Below are positions 17,685 to 27,815 of a stretch of DNA of 64,000 bases, one piece after another. A program made the position numbers and the translations under genes. How positions within the stretch are numbered: position 1 is the first letter of the stretch; every line of letters starts with the position of its first letter. The notes under the pieces are model-generated. The model had not been told where the DNA came from. It saw only the letters and a program-made list of their open reading frames with translations, and ran no database searches. Origin of the DNA: Vibrio sp. JC009 (GTDB taxonomy: Bacteria > Pseudomonadota > Gammaproteobacteria > Enterobacterales > Vibrionaceae); NCBI RefSeq assembly GCF_029016485.1, contig NZ_CP092106.1:1550001-1614000 (forward strand). Direction: 5' to 3'.

Positions 17685-20291
17685 ATGTCTACGAATCCTC
17701 AAGCCAAATATCGTAAAGACTATCAGTCACCAAATCACACCATTACGCATATCGACCTGACTTTTGATTTAGATGATACCCAGACCAAAGTAACTGCGCT
17801 GTCAAAAGTGGTTCAGTTAAAAGAAAGTAATACACTGCTACTGGATGGTGAGCAGCTAAAACTGGTATCGGTGAAAATCGATGGACAGCTGTGGTCAGAA
17901 TATGAAGAGAGTGAAGGTAAGCTTTCAATAAGCAATCTACCTGAGAAGTTTGATTTAGAAATTATCACCGAAGTTAATCCGCAGGAAAACAGTGCGCTTG
18001 AAGGTTTGTATAAATCTGGGGGTGCATACTGCACGCAATGCGAGGCAGAAGGTTTCCGCCGTATCACCTATTATCTGGACCGCCCTGATGTGCTGGCGAA
18101 ATTTACTTCAAAGGTGATCGCAGATAAATCAGAGTATCCTTACCTGCTAAGTAATGGTAACCGCATTGAACAAGGTGAGCTTGAAAACGGCAGACACTTT
18201 GTTAAGTGGGAAGATCCGCATCCGAAACCGGCTTATCTGTTTGCTCTGGTTGCCGGCGACTTTGATGTACTGAAAGATAAGTATGTCACTCAGTCAGGCC
18301 GCAATGTTGAGCTTGAAATATTTGTTGATAAAGGCAACCTGAACAGAGCTAATCACGCCATGGTTTCACTGATTAACTCAATGAAGTGGGACGAAGAGCG
18401 CTTTGGTCTGGAGTACGATCTGGATATCTATATGATAGTTGCCGTTGACTTCTTTAATATGGGAGCAATGGAAAACAAAGGCCTGAATGTTTTCAACTCT
18501 AAGTTTGTTCTTGCCAATGAAAAAACCGCAACCGATACGGATTATCTGGGCATTGAAGCGGTGATCGGCCATGAATATTTCCACAACTGGACCGGCAACC
18601 GGGTTACCTGTCGCGACTGGTTCCAGCTTAGCCTGAAAGAAGGTTTGACCGTATTCCGCGATCAGGAATTTTCCTCAGACCTGGGTTCTCGAGCGGTAAA
18701 CCGCATCAACAATGTCCGCATTATTCGCGGCCCTCAGTTTGCTGAAGATGCCAGCCCTATGTCGCATCCGATCCGCCCGGATAAAGTGATTGAAATGAAT
18801 AATTTCTACACGCTTACCGTGTATGAAAAGGGCAGTGAAGTTATTCGCATGATGCACACACTTCTTGGAGAAGAAAATTTCCAGAAGGGCATGAAGCTAT
18901 ATTTCGAAAGGCACGATGGAACCGCCGCAACCTGTGATGACTTTGTTGCTGCAATGCAGGATGCATCAGGTGTCGACCTGTCTCAGTTCAGTCGTTGGTA
19001 CAGCCAGTCCGGAACGCCGACGCTGAAGGTTGACGGAAACTATGATGAAAAGGCAAAGACATTTACTCTGAATGTAAGTCAGTCAACCGCGCCAACTCAG
19101 GATCAGGAAGAGAAACTTGCTCTGCATATTCCGCTAGATGTTGAGCTATATAGTCCGAACGGCGAAGTATTTGAGTTACGCTGTAATGGTAAAGATGTAG
19201 CGAATGTACTGGATATTAAGGCGGAAGAAGAGCGCTTTGTATTTGAAAATATTCAGGAAAAGCCGGTCGTTTCACTGCTTCGTGAGTTTTCTGCTCCGGT
19301 TAAACTGGAGTATGAATATTCCGACCAGGAGCTGATGTTCCTGATGGTTCACGCCAGAAATGAATTTGCCCGCTGGGATGCAAGTCAGATGCTGCTGGCC
19401 AAGTACATTAAAGCGAATGTTGCAAATGTACAGTCCGGTAAAGCGTTTGAGATGTCTGACTCAGTACTGGATGCATTCCGTGGTCTGTTGCTGAATCAGG
19501 ATCTGGAACCTGCTTTTGTTGCGGAAGTACTTTCTCTGCCAAGTTTCAATGAAGTCTCCGGCTGGTTTAAACCGGTCGATGTGGATGCCATTGATAGCGT
19601 GCTGAAATCTGTCAAACTTGCAATGGCTAAAAGTCTGGAAGATGAGCTGGCAGCAACCTATGCAGTTCTGGCTCAGCAGGATTATTCCATTGAGCATGCG
19701 GCAATCGGTAAAAGGGCATTGCGTAACCGTTGCCTGAGCTATCTGGCCTGTCTTGAAAACGGCAATGATCTGGTCAATGCGCAGTATAAAACCGCGAATA
19801 ATATGACAGATACCATGGCGGCAATGAGCGCGGCAAACCAGTCAGAACTTGTTTGCCGTGAAGATCTGCTTAAAGACTTTAGCGATAAATGGACTGAAGA
19901 TGGTCTGGTAATGGACAAGTGGTTTGCGCTTCAGGGCACAAGCCCTGCATCAAATGCACTTGAAGTGGTGAAAGCAACCATGCAGCACCCGGCGTTCAGC
20001 CTGAAAAATCCAAACAGAACCCGCAGCCTGATTGGCTCTTTCCTTGCTAACAACCCGGTGCATTTCCACGCAAAAGACGGTTCGGGCTATGAGTTCGCAG
20101 GTGAGATCCTAAAAGAGATGAACGAAAGCAACCCTCAGGTGGCATCACGCCTGATTGATCCTCTGCTGAAATACCGTAATTACGATGAAGATCGTCAAGC
20201 ACTAATGCGTAAGGAACTGGAGAAACTGGCCGGGATGGATAATCTGGCGAAGGATCTTTATGAGAAAGTGACTAAGGCGTTGGAGTCTTAA
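17685..20291 (+). CDS. pepN: Aminopeptidase N
   Basis: M1-family zinc aminopeptidase, 868 residues, the bacterial PepN length. It shows the exopeptidase motif 'GAMENKGLN', the zinc site 'HEYFHNWTGNRVT' (HEXXH) with the distal glutamate in 'LKEGLTVFRDQEF', and the C-terminal helical domains. It is a cytoplasmic enzyme that completes peptide breakdown and has broad N-terminal specificity. GGAT lies before the ATG. The stop is followed at once by a dispersed hairpin element and then a heptamer array. Confidence 0.96.
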   Translation: MSTNPQAKYRKDYQSPNHTITHIDLTFDLDDTQTKVTALSKVVQLKESNTLLLDGEQLKLVSVKIDGQLWSEYEESEGKLSISNLPEKFDLEIITEVNPQENSALEGLYKSGGAYCTQCEAEGFRRITYYLDRPDVLAKFTSKVIADKSEYPYLLSNGNRIEQGELENGRHFVKWEDPHPKPAYLFALVAGDFDVLKDKYVTQSGRNVELEIFVDKGNLNRANHAMVSLINSMKWDEERFGLEYDLDIYMIVAVDFFNMGAMENKGLNVFNSKFVLANEKTATDTDYLGIEAVIGHEYFHNWTGNRVTCRDWFQLSLKEGLTVFRDQEFSSDLGSRAVNRINNVRIIRGPQFAEDASPMSHPIRPDKVIEMNNFYTLTVYEKGSEVIRMMHTLLGEENFQKGMKLYFERHDGTAATCDDFVAAMQDASGVDLSQFSRWYSQSGTPTLKVDGNYDEKAKTFTLNVSQSTAPTQDQEEKLALHIPLDVELYSPNGEVFELRCNGKDVANVLDIKAEEERFVFENIQEKPVVSLLREFSAPVKLEYEYSDQELMFLMVHARNEFARWDASQMLLAKYIKANVANVQSGKAFEMSDSVLDAFRGLLLNQDLEPAFVAEVLSLPSFNEVSGWFKPVDVDAIDSVLKSVKLAMAKSLEDELAATYAVLAQQDYSIEHAAIGKRALRNRCLSYLACLENGNDLVNAQYKTANNMTDTMAAMSAANQSELVCREDLLKDFSDKWTEDGLVMDKWFALQGTSPASNALEVVKATMQHPAFSLKNPNRTRSLIGSFLANNPVHFHAKDGSGYEFAGEILKEMNESNPQVASRLIDPLLKYRNYDEDRQALMRKELEKLAGMDNLAKDLYEKVTKALES

Positions 20292-20319
20292 TAGGTAACA
20301 GGACGGACTTTGTCCTACA
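20292..20319. repeat. Short dispersed hairpin element, copy 2
   Basis: It begins directly after the pepN stop: TAGGTAACAGGAC...GTCCTACA, with AGGAC/GTCCT able to pair. It is similar to 7306-7333. Confidence 0.4.
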
Positions 20320-20381
20320 GGTAAAAGGTGGCAGGAAAAAGGTTTTAAGTGTTGACATTACCAGCATAAATTGTAATTTTT

Positions 20382-20493
20382 AACCTGCAACCTGCAACCT
20401 GCAACCTGCAACCTGCAACCTGCAACCTGCAACCTGCAACCTGCAACCTGCAACCTGCAACCTGCAACCTGCAACCTGCAACCTGCAACCTGC
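20382..20493. repeat. Heptanucleotide tandem array (AACCTGC)16
   Basis: Sixteen exact head-to-tail copies of AACCTGC (112 bases) are followed by degenerate AACCTAT and AACCTAA. The array ends about 25 bases before the ATG of the DUF2835 gene. Because 7 x 3 = 21, the opposite strand reads as a repeating LQVAGCR peptide; this is a by-product, not a gene. Confidence 0.97.
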
Positions 20494-20517
20494 AACCTAT
20501 AACCTAATAATAACCCC

Positions 20518-20736
20518 ATGAACCAATACACATTCCGCCTAAACATAACCTACCAAACTTTCTTGCAGCATTACTCCGGTGCCGCGAGTAGTGTTATGGT
20601 GCTTTCCGAACAAGGCCTGAAAATCCAGATCCCGGCATCACGTCTAAGGCCTTTCCTTTCACAATTAGGCATCAAAGGCCGGTTTCGCTTGATAACTGAC
20701 CAGAATAATAAGTTTGTTAAGTTAGAATCTCTATAA
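20518..20736 (+). CDS. DUF2835 family small protein
   Basis: 72 residues, matching my memory of the DUF2835 family found next to pepN in vibrios: 'YQTFLQHYSGAASSVMV', 'GLKIQIPASRLRPFLSQLGI' and 'GRFRLITDQNNKFVKLESL'. Function is unknown. No Shine-Dalgarno sequence is visible before the ATG (AACCTAATAATAACCCC precedes it). The upstream space is filled by the heptamer array, so its expression could depend on repeat number. No other ATG in frame gives a better start. Confidence 0.85.
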   Translation: MNQYTFRLNITYQTFLQHYSGAASSVMVLSEQGLKIQIPASRLRPFLSQLGIKGRFRLITDQNNKFVKLESL

Positions 20737-20909
20737 AAGCCAGATTTGCTGGTCATTTGTTTATTTAGTTCAGTCACATATTCAGATATTTCCCTCCGCT
20801 TAGTTATTAAAGTGTTAACGAGTATTCAATAATGTTTTTACACTGTGTATATACTCAACACAATATCCCTGCATAAATAACTATAATCAGCCAATAACGG
20901 AGTGGAAAA

Positions 20910-23900
20910 ATGACCGAGCGTGATAAAGTAGTGCCGGTTCTTCTTGAAAAAGTGTATCAGCTTATTCAGGACAAGCTTGAAACTGGTCAAAAACCTCTGG
21001 TTGCTCAACTTGCTAAGCATCTGTTTAGTCATATATCTCAGGATGACATCATTCATCGTAACGATTCAGATCTTTACGGAGCGATCATCAGTCTGTGGCA
21101 CCACATATCCGAAACCGAAACCGACGATATGTCGGTGAGTGTTTTTAATCCAACAGTCAGCCGTCATGGTTGGCAGTCCACTCATACCATCGTTGAGATC
21201 GTCATTCCTGATAGTCCGTTTCTGGTCGATTCCATAAAAATGGCGTTAACCAGAATGGATCTTACCTGCCACTTTATCCTTCATGGACCGACCCAAATCG
21301 AGACGGATGAATCGGGCAGTGTGCTTTCACTTAACAGTGGCAAAGGTGAAATGCGATCCCTTTTCCACCTTGAAGTGGACAGGCTTGGCACCAAAGAGGA
21401 ACGCAGCGAACTGAAAGCTGAAATTGAAAAAGTGCTCGCTGATACCCGCCTGGTTGTAAATGACTGGAAGAAGATGACGAAAAAGCTTTCCGATGTCATC
21501 AACGAGATTGAAAAGCAAAAGAGTCAGTTACCGGTACCGAAGGAACAGGTTGAGGAAACCTTGCAGTTTCTTCGCTGGATGGGCGATCATAACTTTACCT
21601 TTATGGGCTATAAGTCCTTTGATGTTGTGGAACAAAAAGGGGAGCTGCAACTCAAGCCAACCGAAGACGAAGGGCTTGGTCTGTTTTCTGTCTCCCGAAG
21701 AGTCAGGAGTGTTAAGTTCTCAGAATTTGCCGAGTCAGCAAGAAGCGAAGCAATCAAACCTTATATGCTGATCCTAACCAAGGGTAAGAATGCATCAAGA
21801 ATTCACCGCCCGGCTTATACCGACTATATCGGAATTAAGAGATTTGATTCTGCCGGCAATGTTATCGGCGAACACAGATTTACCGGGCTTTATACTTCGG
21901 CGGTGTACAACCAGAGTGTTGCCAATATTCCGCTGGTACGCCAAAAGGTAGAACGTATTCTGGAATCCAGTGGCTATCGCAAGGGATCTTATTCCTACAA
22001 GGCGCTGCATAATATTCTTGAAAACTATCCGAGAGATGAACTGCTTCAGGCAAAAGAAGAAGAGCTGCAGGAAGTGGGAACCGGTGTGGTGCAGATGCAG
22101 GATCGTGATCTTGTCAGGCTGTTTATCAGAAAGGATCCCTTCGGCCGATTCTTCAGTTGCATGGTTTACGTGATCAAAGACAGATACAACACCAAGCTGA
22201 GAAAACAGACACAAAAGATCCTAAAAAACTATTTTAGATCCGGACAGGAAGTGGAGTTCACCACTTACTTTTCCGAGAGTCCGCTTGCCAGAACTCACTA
22301 CATAGTGCGCGTTGACAACAACAATATTAATTACGATGTAAAAACGATAGAGCAGAATCTGATGGAAGCATCTTCAACCTGGGATGACCGTTTAAGTGAT
22401 GCAATCATTGCTAATATGGGAGAGAGTAAGGGACTGTCTCTTGCCAAAGAATATATGCGCGCATTCCCGCGTTCCTATAAAGGGGACATTATGCCGGGCT
22501 CTGCGGTGGATGATATCCAGCGGCTAGAGAAACTCAGTGATGACAACAAATTAGGCATGCTGTTTTACCGGCCTCAGGAAGAGGGGGTGGATTCCAAAGT
22601 GGTTCACCTGAAACTCTATCACCGTGATGAGCCGATACACCTGTCTGATGTTATGCCTATGTTGGAAAATCTGGGGCTCAGAGTTGTGGGTGAGTCACCG
22701 TATGAAGTGAGAAAGTTAAGCGGTACGGTTTACTGGATCCTGGATTTCTCCATGATTCATAACAGCGAAACTTCCGTCGATCTTAGAGAAGCGCGGGATC
22801 GTTTTCAGCAGGCATTTGCCCAAATCTGGTCCGGCGATCTGGAAAGTGACGGCTTTAACCGTCTGGTGCTGGGCGCCGATCTCACCGGCAGAGAAGTGAC
22901 CATACTGCGCGCCTATGCCCGTTATATGCGTCAGGTTGGCTTCCCGTTCAGTCAGAATTATATTGAGCAGACATTGTCTGATCATCCGGGTCTTGCCAAG
23001 AGTCTTGTGGATCTGTTTGCCCGTCGCTTTGATCCAAAATATAAAGGCGGAGCGAAAGGTCAGGCGGATCTTACCAGGCATATCACCGCCCAGCTTGATC
23101 TTGTTGAGAGCCTTGATGATGACAGGATCATCAGCCGTTATATGGAAATGATCCAGGCAACGGTGAGAACCAATTTCTACCAGACAAATGAAAAGAATGA
23201 TCATAAGCCGTGGCTGTCATTAAAGCTAAAACCGGCTGAAATTCCAGATATTCCGGCGCCGGTTCCGGCCTTTGAGATATTTGTCTACGCGCCGGATATT
23301 GAAGGTGTTCACCTGCGAGGCGGAAAGGTCGCCCGTGGCGGGTTGCGCTGGTCAGACAGACAGGAAGATTTCCGTACCGAGATCCTTGGTCTGGTTAAAG
23401 CGCAACAGGTGAAAAACACCGTTATTGTTCCTGTTGGCGCAAAAGGGGGCTTTGTCTGTAAGAAACAGGCTTCGTTCTCAGGCCGGGATGCGATATTTGC
23501 GGAAGGTAAGCGCTGTTATAAACGCTTTATCCGCGCACTGCTGGATGTATCCGACAATATTATCGACGGCAAACTGGCTTACCCGGAGAATGTGGTCAGG
23601 CATGATGAAGATGATCCGTATCTGGTGGTTGCCGCAGATAAAGGCACGGCAACCTTTTCTGATTTAGCCAATTCGGTTTCTGAAGAATACGGCTTCTGGC
23701 TTGGTGATGCGTTTGCATCCGGTGGCTCCAACGGTTATGACCATAAAGCCATGGGTATTACCGCTAAAGGGGGGTGGGAGTCAGTTAAGCGTCACTTCAG
23801 AGAAATGAACATTGACTGCCAGAAGACAGATTTTACCTGTATCGCTATCGGGGATATGGCCGGTGATGTCTTTGGTAACGGGATGCTGCTTTCTAAACAC

Positions 23901-25751
23901 ATTCGCCTGCAGGCGGCGTTTAACCATATGCACATTTTTATAGATCCAACTCCGGATTCCGCAACAAGCTGGAATGAACGTAAGCGGTTGTTTGATCTGC
24001 CACGATCATCCTGGGAAGAGTACGACACCAAGTTGATCTCTTCCGGTGGCGGTGTATTTTCAAGACGATCCAAGTCGATCAAATTAACGCCAGAAATCCA
24101 GAAAATGCTGGGAACCCGTAAAGCGTCGATGGCGCCAAATGATCTGATTCAGATGCTGTTGCAGATGGAAGTGGATCTTCTGTGGAATGGTGGGATCGGC
24201 ACCTATGTGAAGAGTGCTTCGGAATCAAATAGTGAGGTCGGAGACAGGGCAAATGATGGCTTAAGAATTAACGGTTGTGATCTTAGGGCCAAAATTGTCG
24301 GTGAAGGCGGAAACCTTGGTATGACTCAGCAGGGGCGTATTGAATATGCACTGAAAGGAGGCCGGGTAAATACGGACTTTATTGACAATGTTGGCGGTGT
24401 TGATTGCTCCGATAAAGAAGTGAACATTAAGATCTTTTTAAACACCCTGGTTACTAACGGTGATCTGACCGTTAAGCAGCGTAATGTGATCCTGGATAAG
24501 ATGGAAAATGAAGTCAGCGAGATTGTTCTTGAAGAGGCATATTGCCAGGCTGAATCCATTTCTGTAAGCCAGCAGCAGGGCACTTCACTGGTTAAAGAGC
24601 AGATGCGTTTTATTCATACTCTGGAGAAGAGCGGGTATCTTGACCGCCAGCTTGAGAATATTCCTGATGATGAAACTCTGCTTGAACGGGAAAAACAAGG
24701 CGTTGCTTTCACCCGTCCGGAACTGTCTGTGCTGGTGGCTTACAGTAAGATGCTGTTAAAAGAGCAGCTTGCCTGTAACGCAATTGCTGAAGATGAGTTC
24801 CACAAGCAGTTACTGGCGGAATATTTTCCTTCGGAGTTACGCGGTAACTATGAAAAAAGTTTCTCAAATCATCCTCTTAAGGTGGAAATTATCGCAACAT
24901 CGCTCGCAAACCAGATGGTTAATGAGATGGGCTGCAATTTTGTCACCAGACTGGAAGAAGAAACCGGGGCAGAGGTGACAACGATTGCCAATACCTATGC
25001 TGCTGCACGTGAAATTTATGGCTTTGCCGATGTATTTGAGCAGATCCGAAAACTGGATAATGTTGCAACGACCCAGGTTCAGTACGAGATTCTTTATATT
25101 GTCAGAAGAACCTTAAGAAGGCTGACCCGCTGGTTAATCAGAAACCGTTCGGCGAACTCATCGGTTCATGAGCTGGTTGCATCTTATAATGGTGATGTAA
25201 CAAGAGTGATTCAGTGCCTGGATGATTCACTGGTTCCTGATGAAGTGCAAGAGCATAATGAACTGGCACACAGCTGGATAGAGCAAGGCGTGTCCGAAGA
25301 AATTGCCACTTATGTTTCACGTTTGTCTAGCCTGAACTCTGCACTTGATATTTCAACCATTGCCAAAGAAAGTGCTAAAACGGTCGAAAATGCTTCCAAG
25401 CTTTACTTTACTCTTGGGGACAGATTGTCATTGCACTGGTTCCTGAAACAGATCAATGCACAGCCGGTTGATAATAACTGGCAGGCACTGGCAAGGGCAG
25501 CATTCAGAGAAGATCTGGACTGGCAACAGCGGCAGTTAACCGCTCAGGTTTTAGGCTGCAGTTGCTCTGTTGATCAGTTTGAACCGGAATCTGCGCTTGA
25601 AAGCTGGATGAGCAGTAACAGTAATGCACTGGTGCGCTGGGAAAATATTCTTAACGAGTTCAAAGTGGGTTCTGCACATGAATTCGCAAAATTCTCCGTG
25701 GCATTACGTGAGCTGATGTTGCTGAATTTGAGTTGTTCAACCAGAAGTTAA
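20910..25751 (+). CDS. gdhB: NAD-specific glutamate dehydrogenase, large (180-kDa class)
   Basis: 1613-residue NAD-glutamate dehydrogenase of the class first described in Streptomyces and Pseudomonas, oxidising glutamate to 2-oxoglutarate and ammonia. The long N-terminal ~700 residues carry ACT-like regulatory domains ('TIVEIVIPDSPFLVDSIKMA' near 90). The catalytic core holds 'GGKVARGGLRWSDRQEDFRT' (~825) and 'IVPVGAKGGFVCK' (~850), with the Rossmann part around 'ITAKGGWESVKRHF' and 'CIAIGDMAGDVFGNGMLL'. Gene symbols differ between genomes. GGAG stands eight bases before the ATG. A terminator follows. Confidence 0.93.
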   Translation: MTERDKVVPVLLEKVYQLIQDKLETGQKPLVAQLAKHLFSHISQDDIIHRNDSDLYGAIISLWHHISETETDDMSVSVFNPTVSRHGWQSTHTIVEIVIPDSPFLVDSIKMALTRMDLTCHFILHGPTQIETDESGSVLSLNSGKGEMRSLFHLEVDRLGTKEERSELKAEIEKVLADTRLVVNDWKKMTKKLSDVINEIEKQKSQLPVPKEQVEETLQFLRWMGDHNFTFMGYKSFDVVEQKGELQLKPTEDEGLGLFSVSRRVRSVKFSEFAESARSEAIKPYMLILTKGKNASRIHRPAYTDYIGIKRFDSAGNVIGEHRFTGLYTSAVYNQSVANIPLVRQKVERILESSGYRKGSYSYKALHNILENYPRDELLQAKEEELQEVGTGVVQMQDRDLVRLFIRKDPFGRFFSCMVYVIKDRYNTKLRKQTQKILKNYFRSGQEVEFTTYFSESPLARTHYIVRVDNNNINYDVKTIEQNLMEASSTWDDRLSDAIIANMGESKGLSLAKEYMRAFPRSYKGDIMPGSAVDDIQRLEKLSDDNKLGMLFYRPQEEGVDSKVVHLKLYHRDEPIHLSDVMPMLENLGLRVVGESPYEVRKLSGTVYWILDFSMIHNSETSVDLREARDRFQQAFAQIWSGDLESDGFNRLVLGADLTGREVTILRAYARYMRQVGFPFSQNYIEQTLSDHPGLAKSLVDLFARRFDPKYKGGAKGQADLTRHITAQLDLVESLDDDRIISRYMEMIQATVRTNFYQTNEKNDHKPWLSLKLKPAEIPDIPAPVPAFEIFVYAPDIEGVHLRGGKVARGGLRWSDRQEDFRTEILGLVKAQQVKNTVIVPVGAKGGFVCKKQASFSGRDAIFAEGKRCYKRFIRALLDVSDNIIDGKLAYPENVVRHDEDDPYLVVAADKGTATFSDLANSVSEEYGFWLGDAFASGGSNGYDHKAMGITAKGGWESVKRHFREMNIDCQKTDFTCIAIGDMAGDVFGNGMLLSKHIRLQAAFNHMHIFIDPTPDSATSWNERKRLFDLPRSSWEEYDTKLISSGGGVFSRRSKSIKLTPEIQKMLGTRKASMAPNDLIQMLLQMEVDLLWNGGIGTYVKSASESNSEVGDRANDGLRINGCDLRAKIVGEGGNLGMTQQGRIEYALKGGRVNTDFIDNVGGVDCSDKEVNIKIFLNTLVTNGDLTVKQRNVILDKMENEVSEIVLEEAYCQAESISVSQQQGTSLVKEQMRFIHTLEKSGYLDRQLENIPDDETLLEREKQGVAFTRPELSVLVAYSKMLLKEQLACNAIAEDEFHKQLLAEYFPSELRGNYEKSFSNHPLKVEIIATSLANQMVNEMGCNFVTRLEEETGAEVTTIANTYAAAREIYGFADVFEQIRKLDNVATTQVQYEILYIVRRTLRRLTRWLIRNRSANSSVHELVASYNGDVTRVIQCLDDSLVPDEVQEHNELAHSWIEQGVSEEIATYVSRLSSLNSALDISTIAKESAKTVENASKLYFTLGDRLSLHWFLKQINAQPVDNNWQALARAAFREDLDWQQRQLTAQVLGCSCSVDQFEPESALESWMSSNSNALVRWENILNEFKVGSAHEFAKFSVALRELMLLNLSCSTRS

Positions 25752-25782
25752 TCCTGAAAGTAGTTGATATTTCGGGTAGTAG

Positions 25783-25809
25783 ATGAGGCGCTTTCTTGCG
25801 CCTCATTTG
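25783..25809 (+). terminator. Terminator after the glutamate dehydrogenase gene
   Basis: ATGAGGCGC and GCGCCTCAT form a 9-bp stem with a TTTCTT loop, followed by TTTG. Confidence 0.75.
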
Positions 25810-25819
25810 TTAGTCAGAC

Positions 25820-25843
25820 GTCATTCTTGCGGAGGCAGGAGCG
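25820..25843. repeat. REP-like element, degenerate copy
   Basis: GTCATTCTTGCGG-AGGCAGGAGCG resembles the intact palindrome at 60474-60497 (about 19 of 24 positions agree). Confidence 0.4.
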
Positions 25844-25991
25844 CGTTGTAAAGCTTACTATCTTCTTTGAGTTACGCTGTAACATGTTCTTTAAGGTTAA
25901 AATCATACTGAAATCACCAATATTTCAGCCATTTGTGTGAATTCTTTCCTATTTGAATTGAATTATTGTTGAAATAGAACAATAATACTCA

Positions 25992-26005
25992 CCCGTTTAC
26001 ACGGG
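25992..26005 (+). promoter_or_regulatory. Possible pyrD leader hairpin
   Basis: CCCGT-TTAC-ACGGG lies just upstream of the pyrD ribosome site (CGGAGG). In enteric bacteria pyrC and pyrD are regulated by start-site choice and a leader hairpin near the ribosome site. Whether this short stem plays that part is inferred. Confidence 0.35.
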
Positions 26006-26028
26006 GCTCACATCTTTCGGAGGCATAA

Positions 26029-27039
26029 ATGCTCTACCGCCTAGCCAGGACTGGCTTTTTTCAACTTGATGCCGAAAAGGCACACGATCTCGCCATTGAA
26101 AATTTCAAACGTATCCAGGGAACACCACTCGATCTTGTATACCGTCAGACTTTGCCAAACCGTCAGGTTGACTGTATGGGGATTACCTTTAAAAATCCGG
26201 TAGGTCTGGCCGCTGGTTTGGATAAGAACGGTGAGTGCATTGACGCATTTGGCGCAATGGGATTCGGTTTTATCGAAGTGGGTACAGTAACACCAAGACC
26301 GCAACCAGGTAATGACAAGCCGCGTCTTTTCAGAATTACTGAAGCAGAAGCGCTTATCAACCGCATGGGATTCAACAACAAAGGTGTTGATCAGCTGGTT
26401 GAGAATGTTCAGAAAGCCAATTATGACGGCGTTCTTGGCATTAACATAGGTAAAAATAAAGACACTCCGCTGGAGAAAGGCAGTGAAGATTATCTGATCT
26501 GCATGGAAAAGACTTACCAGCATGCTGGCTATATTGCCGTTAATATCTCTTCTCCAAACACGCCGGGACTAAGATCGCTTCAATACGGTGAGGCGTTAGA
26601 CGATTTGCTGTCAGATCTGAAAGCGAAGCAGAAAGATCTGGAAGCCAGGCACGGAAAATATGTTCCGCTGGCACTTAAGATCGCACCTGATCTGAGTGAT
26701 GAAGAAATTGTTCAGATTTGTGACTCTCTGGTAAGACACAATATTGATGGTGTTATCGCCACAAATACCACGCTTGACCGTAGTATTGTGAAGGGCATGA
26801 AATTCGCAGAAGAGACCGGCGGTCTTAGCGGACGTCCATTACAGTCGCGCAGCACTGAAGTGATCAGAATGGTGAACAAGGAGCTGGGTGATAAACTACC
26901 GATTATCGGTGTTGGTGGTATTGACTCCTATGTTTCTGCCAAAGAGAAAATGATGGCTGGTGCCAAACTGGTGCAGGTTTACTCTGGTTTTATCTACCAT
27001 GGACCTGGTCTGGTTCGTGATATCGTGAAAAATTTGTAA
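26029..27039 (+). CDS. pyrD: Dihydroorotate dehydrogenase (quinone), class 2
   Basis: Membrane-associated FMN enzyme of pyrimidine synthesis that passes electrons to ubiquinone, 336 residues. The N-terminal amphipathic helix ([19 protein letters not shown]) marks class 2. Also visible are '[16 protein letters not shown]', '[16 protein letters not shown]', '[10 protein letters not shown]', the catalytic serine region '[12 protein letters not shown]' and the FMN-phosphate loop 'IIGVGGIDS'. It has a strong CGGAGG ribosome site and is followed by a terminator, so it is monocistronic. Confidence 0.97.
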   Translation: MLYRLARTGFFQLDAEKAHDLAIENFKRIQGTPLDLVYRQTLPNRQVDCMGITFKNPVGLAAGLDKNGECIDAFGAMGFGFIEVGTVTPRPQPGNDKPRLFRITEAEALINRMGFNNKGVDQLVENVQKANYDGVLGINIGKNKDTPLEKGSEDYLICMEKTYQHAGYIAVNISSPNTPGLRSLQYGEALDDLLSDLKAKQKDLEARHGKYVPLALKIAPDLSDEEIVQICDSLVRHNIDGVIATNTTLDRSIVKGMKFAEETGGLSGRPLQSRSTEVIRMVNKELGDKLPIIGVGGIDSYVSAKEKMMAGAKLVQVYSGFIYHGPGLVRDIVKNL

Positions 27040-27080
27040 CCTGAATAATCAGTAGTCAAATTTGTAAGCATTTTAACAAG

Positions 27081-27110
27081 AAAGAGGGATTAGTTTTCCT
27101 CTTTTTTTTT
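27081..27110 (+). terminator. Terminator after pyrD
   Basis: AAAGAGG and CCTCTTT form a 7-bp stem followed by a long T-run. Confidence 0.8.
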
Positions 27111-27207
27111 GATTTTCCGCTTGTAGACTTATTTGTAACGTCAGTGCTAGGCAATTCTCTTGGTTGTCTAACTGACTGATCATATGTAAAAAACATGAGA
27201 CGGAACG

Positions 27208-27750
27208 ATGCTTAAACCCAGAGATACATGGAATTGGTACTTTGATAAGTGTGAGAGCGCTTTGATGCTGGACCTTGGAAATGACATGCTGTTTCGTGTC
27301 AACCTTCCTCAAAAGATGCTGGTCGACTGTGCCTTTCATTACAGTGATTTTAACGTTGACGATGCATCTGCATACCAAATTTTCCAAGAACAAACCGAAC
27401 AACTTGACCTTAGCGAGCCAAGACAGGCCGAACTGGTGCTAAATTGCGTTGCCGCAAAGCGTTTTCACAAGCCGGTTCAGCCAAAAAGCTGGTTCTTTGA
27501 TCGCCAGGGCGAAGGATATCAACCGCAAGAAGGTGATATCGTACATCTACAAAACAGATTAAGCAGTGGTTATTTTATGGTGGTAGAGGTTTGCGACAAC
27601 GCAAGTCTCTGCGCTTTTATCGAGCAGGATGAGTTCTCTCTGGACGGCGTTAAATCGCTTCAGTTCGGACAGCCTATTAAGGTAATGCACGACCGGATGG
27701 AGTGTGCTAATCATGTCTTTGAGGAGCCCCTGGTCGCTCTGGTTGGCTGA
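27208..27750 (+). CDS. zapC: Cell-division protein ZapC
   Basis: 180-residue ZapC homologue, a cytoplasmic protein that binds FtsZ filaments and stabilises the Z-ring. Recognised from 'PRDTWNWYFDKCESALMLDL' at the start, 'SEPRQAELVLNCVAAKRFHK' in the middle and 'KSWFFDRQ' before the C-terminal domain. Its place between pyrD and rlmL matches the E. coli order. A strong terminator follows at 27790-27815. Confidence 0.93.
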   Translation: MLKPRDTWNWYFDKCESALMLDLGNDMLFRVNLPQKMLVDCAFHYSDFNVDDASAYQIFQEQTEQLDLSEPRQAELVLNCVAAKRFHKPVQPKSWFFDRQGEGYQPQEGDIVHLQNRLSSGYFMVVEVCDNASLCAFIEQDEFSLDGVKSLQFGQPIKVMHDRMECANHVFEEPLVALVG

Positions 27751-27789
27751 AACCCTCCCTTTAGCTAACTCGTTCCAAAGTAGTACTTT

Positions 27790-27815
27790 CGGCCCGCAGA
27801 GGGCCGTTTTTTTTT
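27790..27815 (+). terminator. Terminator after zapC
   Basis: CGGCCC and GGGCCG pair around GCAGA, followed by nine T. Confidence 0.92.

Noticed and set aside
20358..20546. Minus-strand frame with repeating LQVAGCR
   Set aside because: A by-product of the heptamer array (7 x 3 = 21 bases); no start signal or domain.
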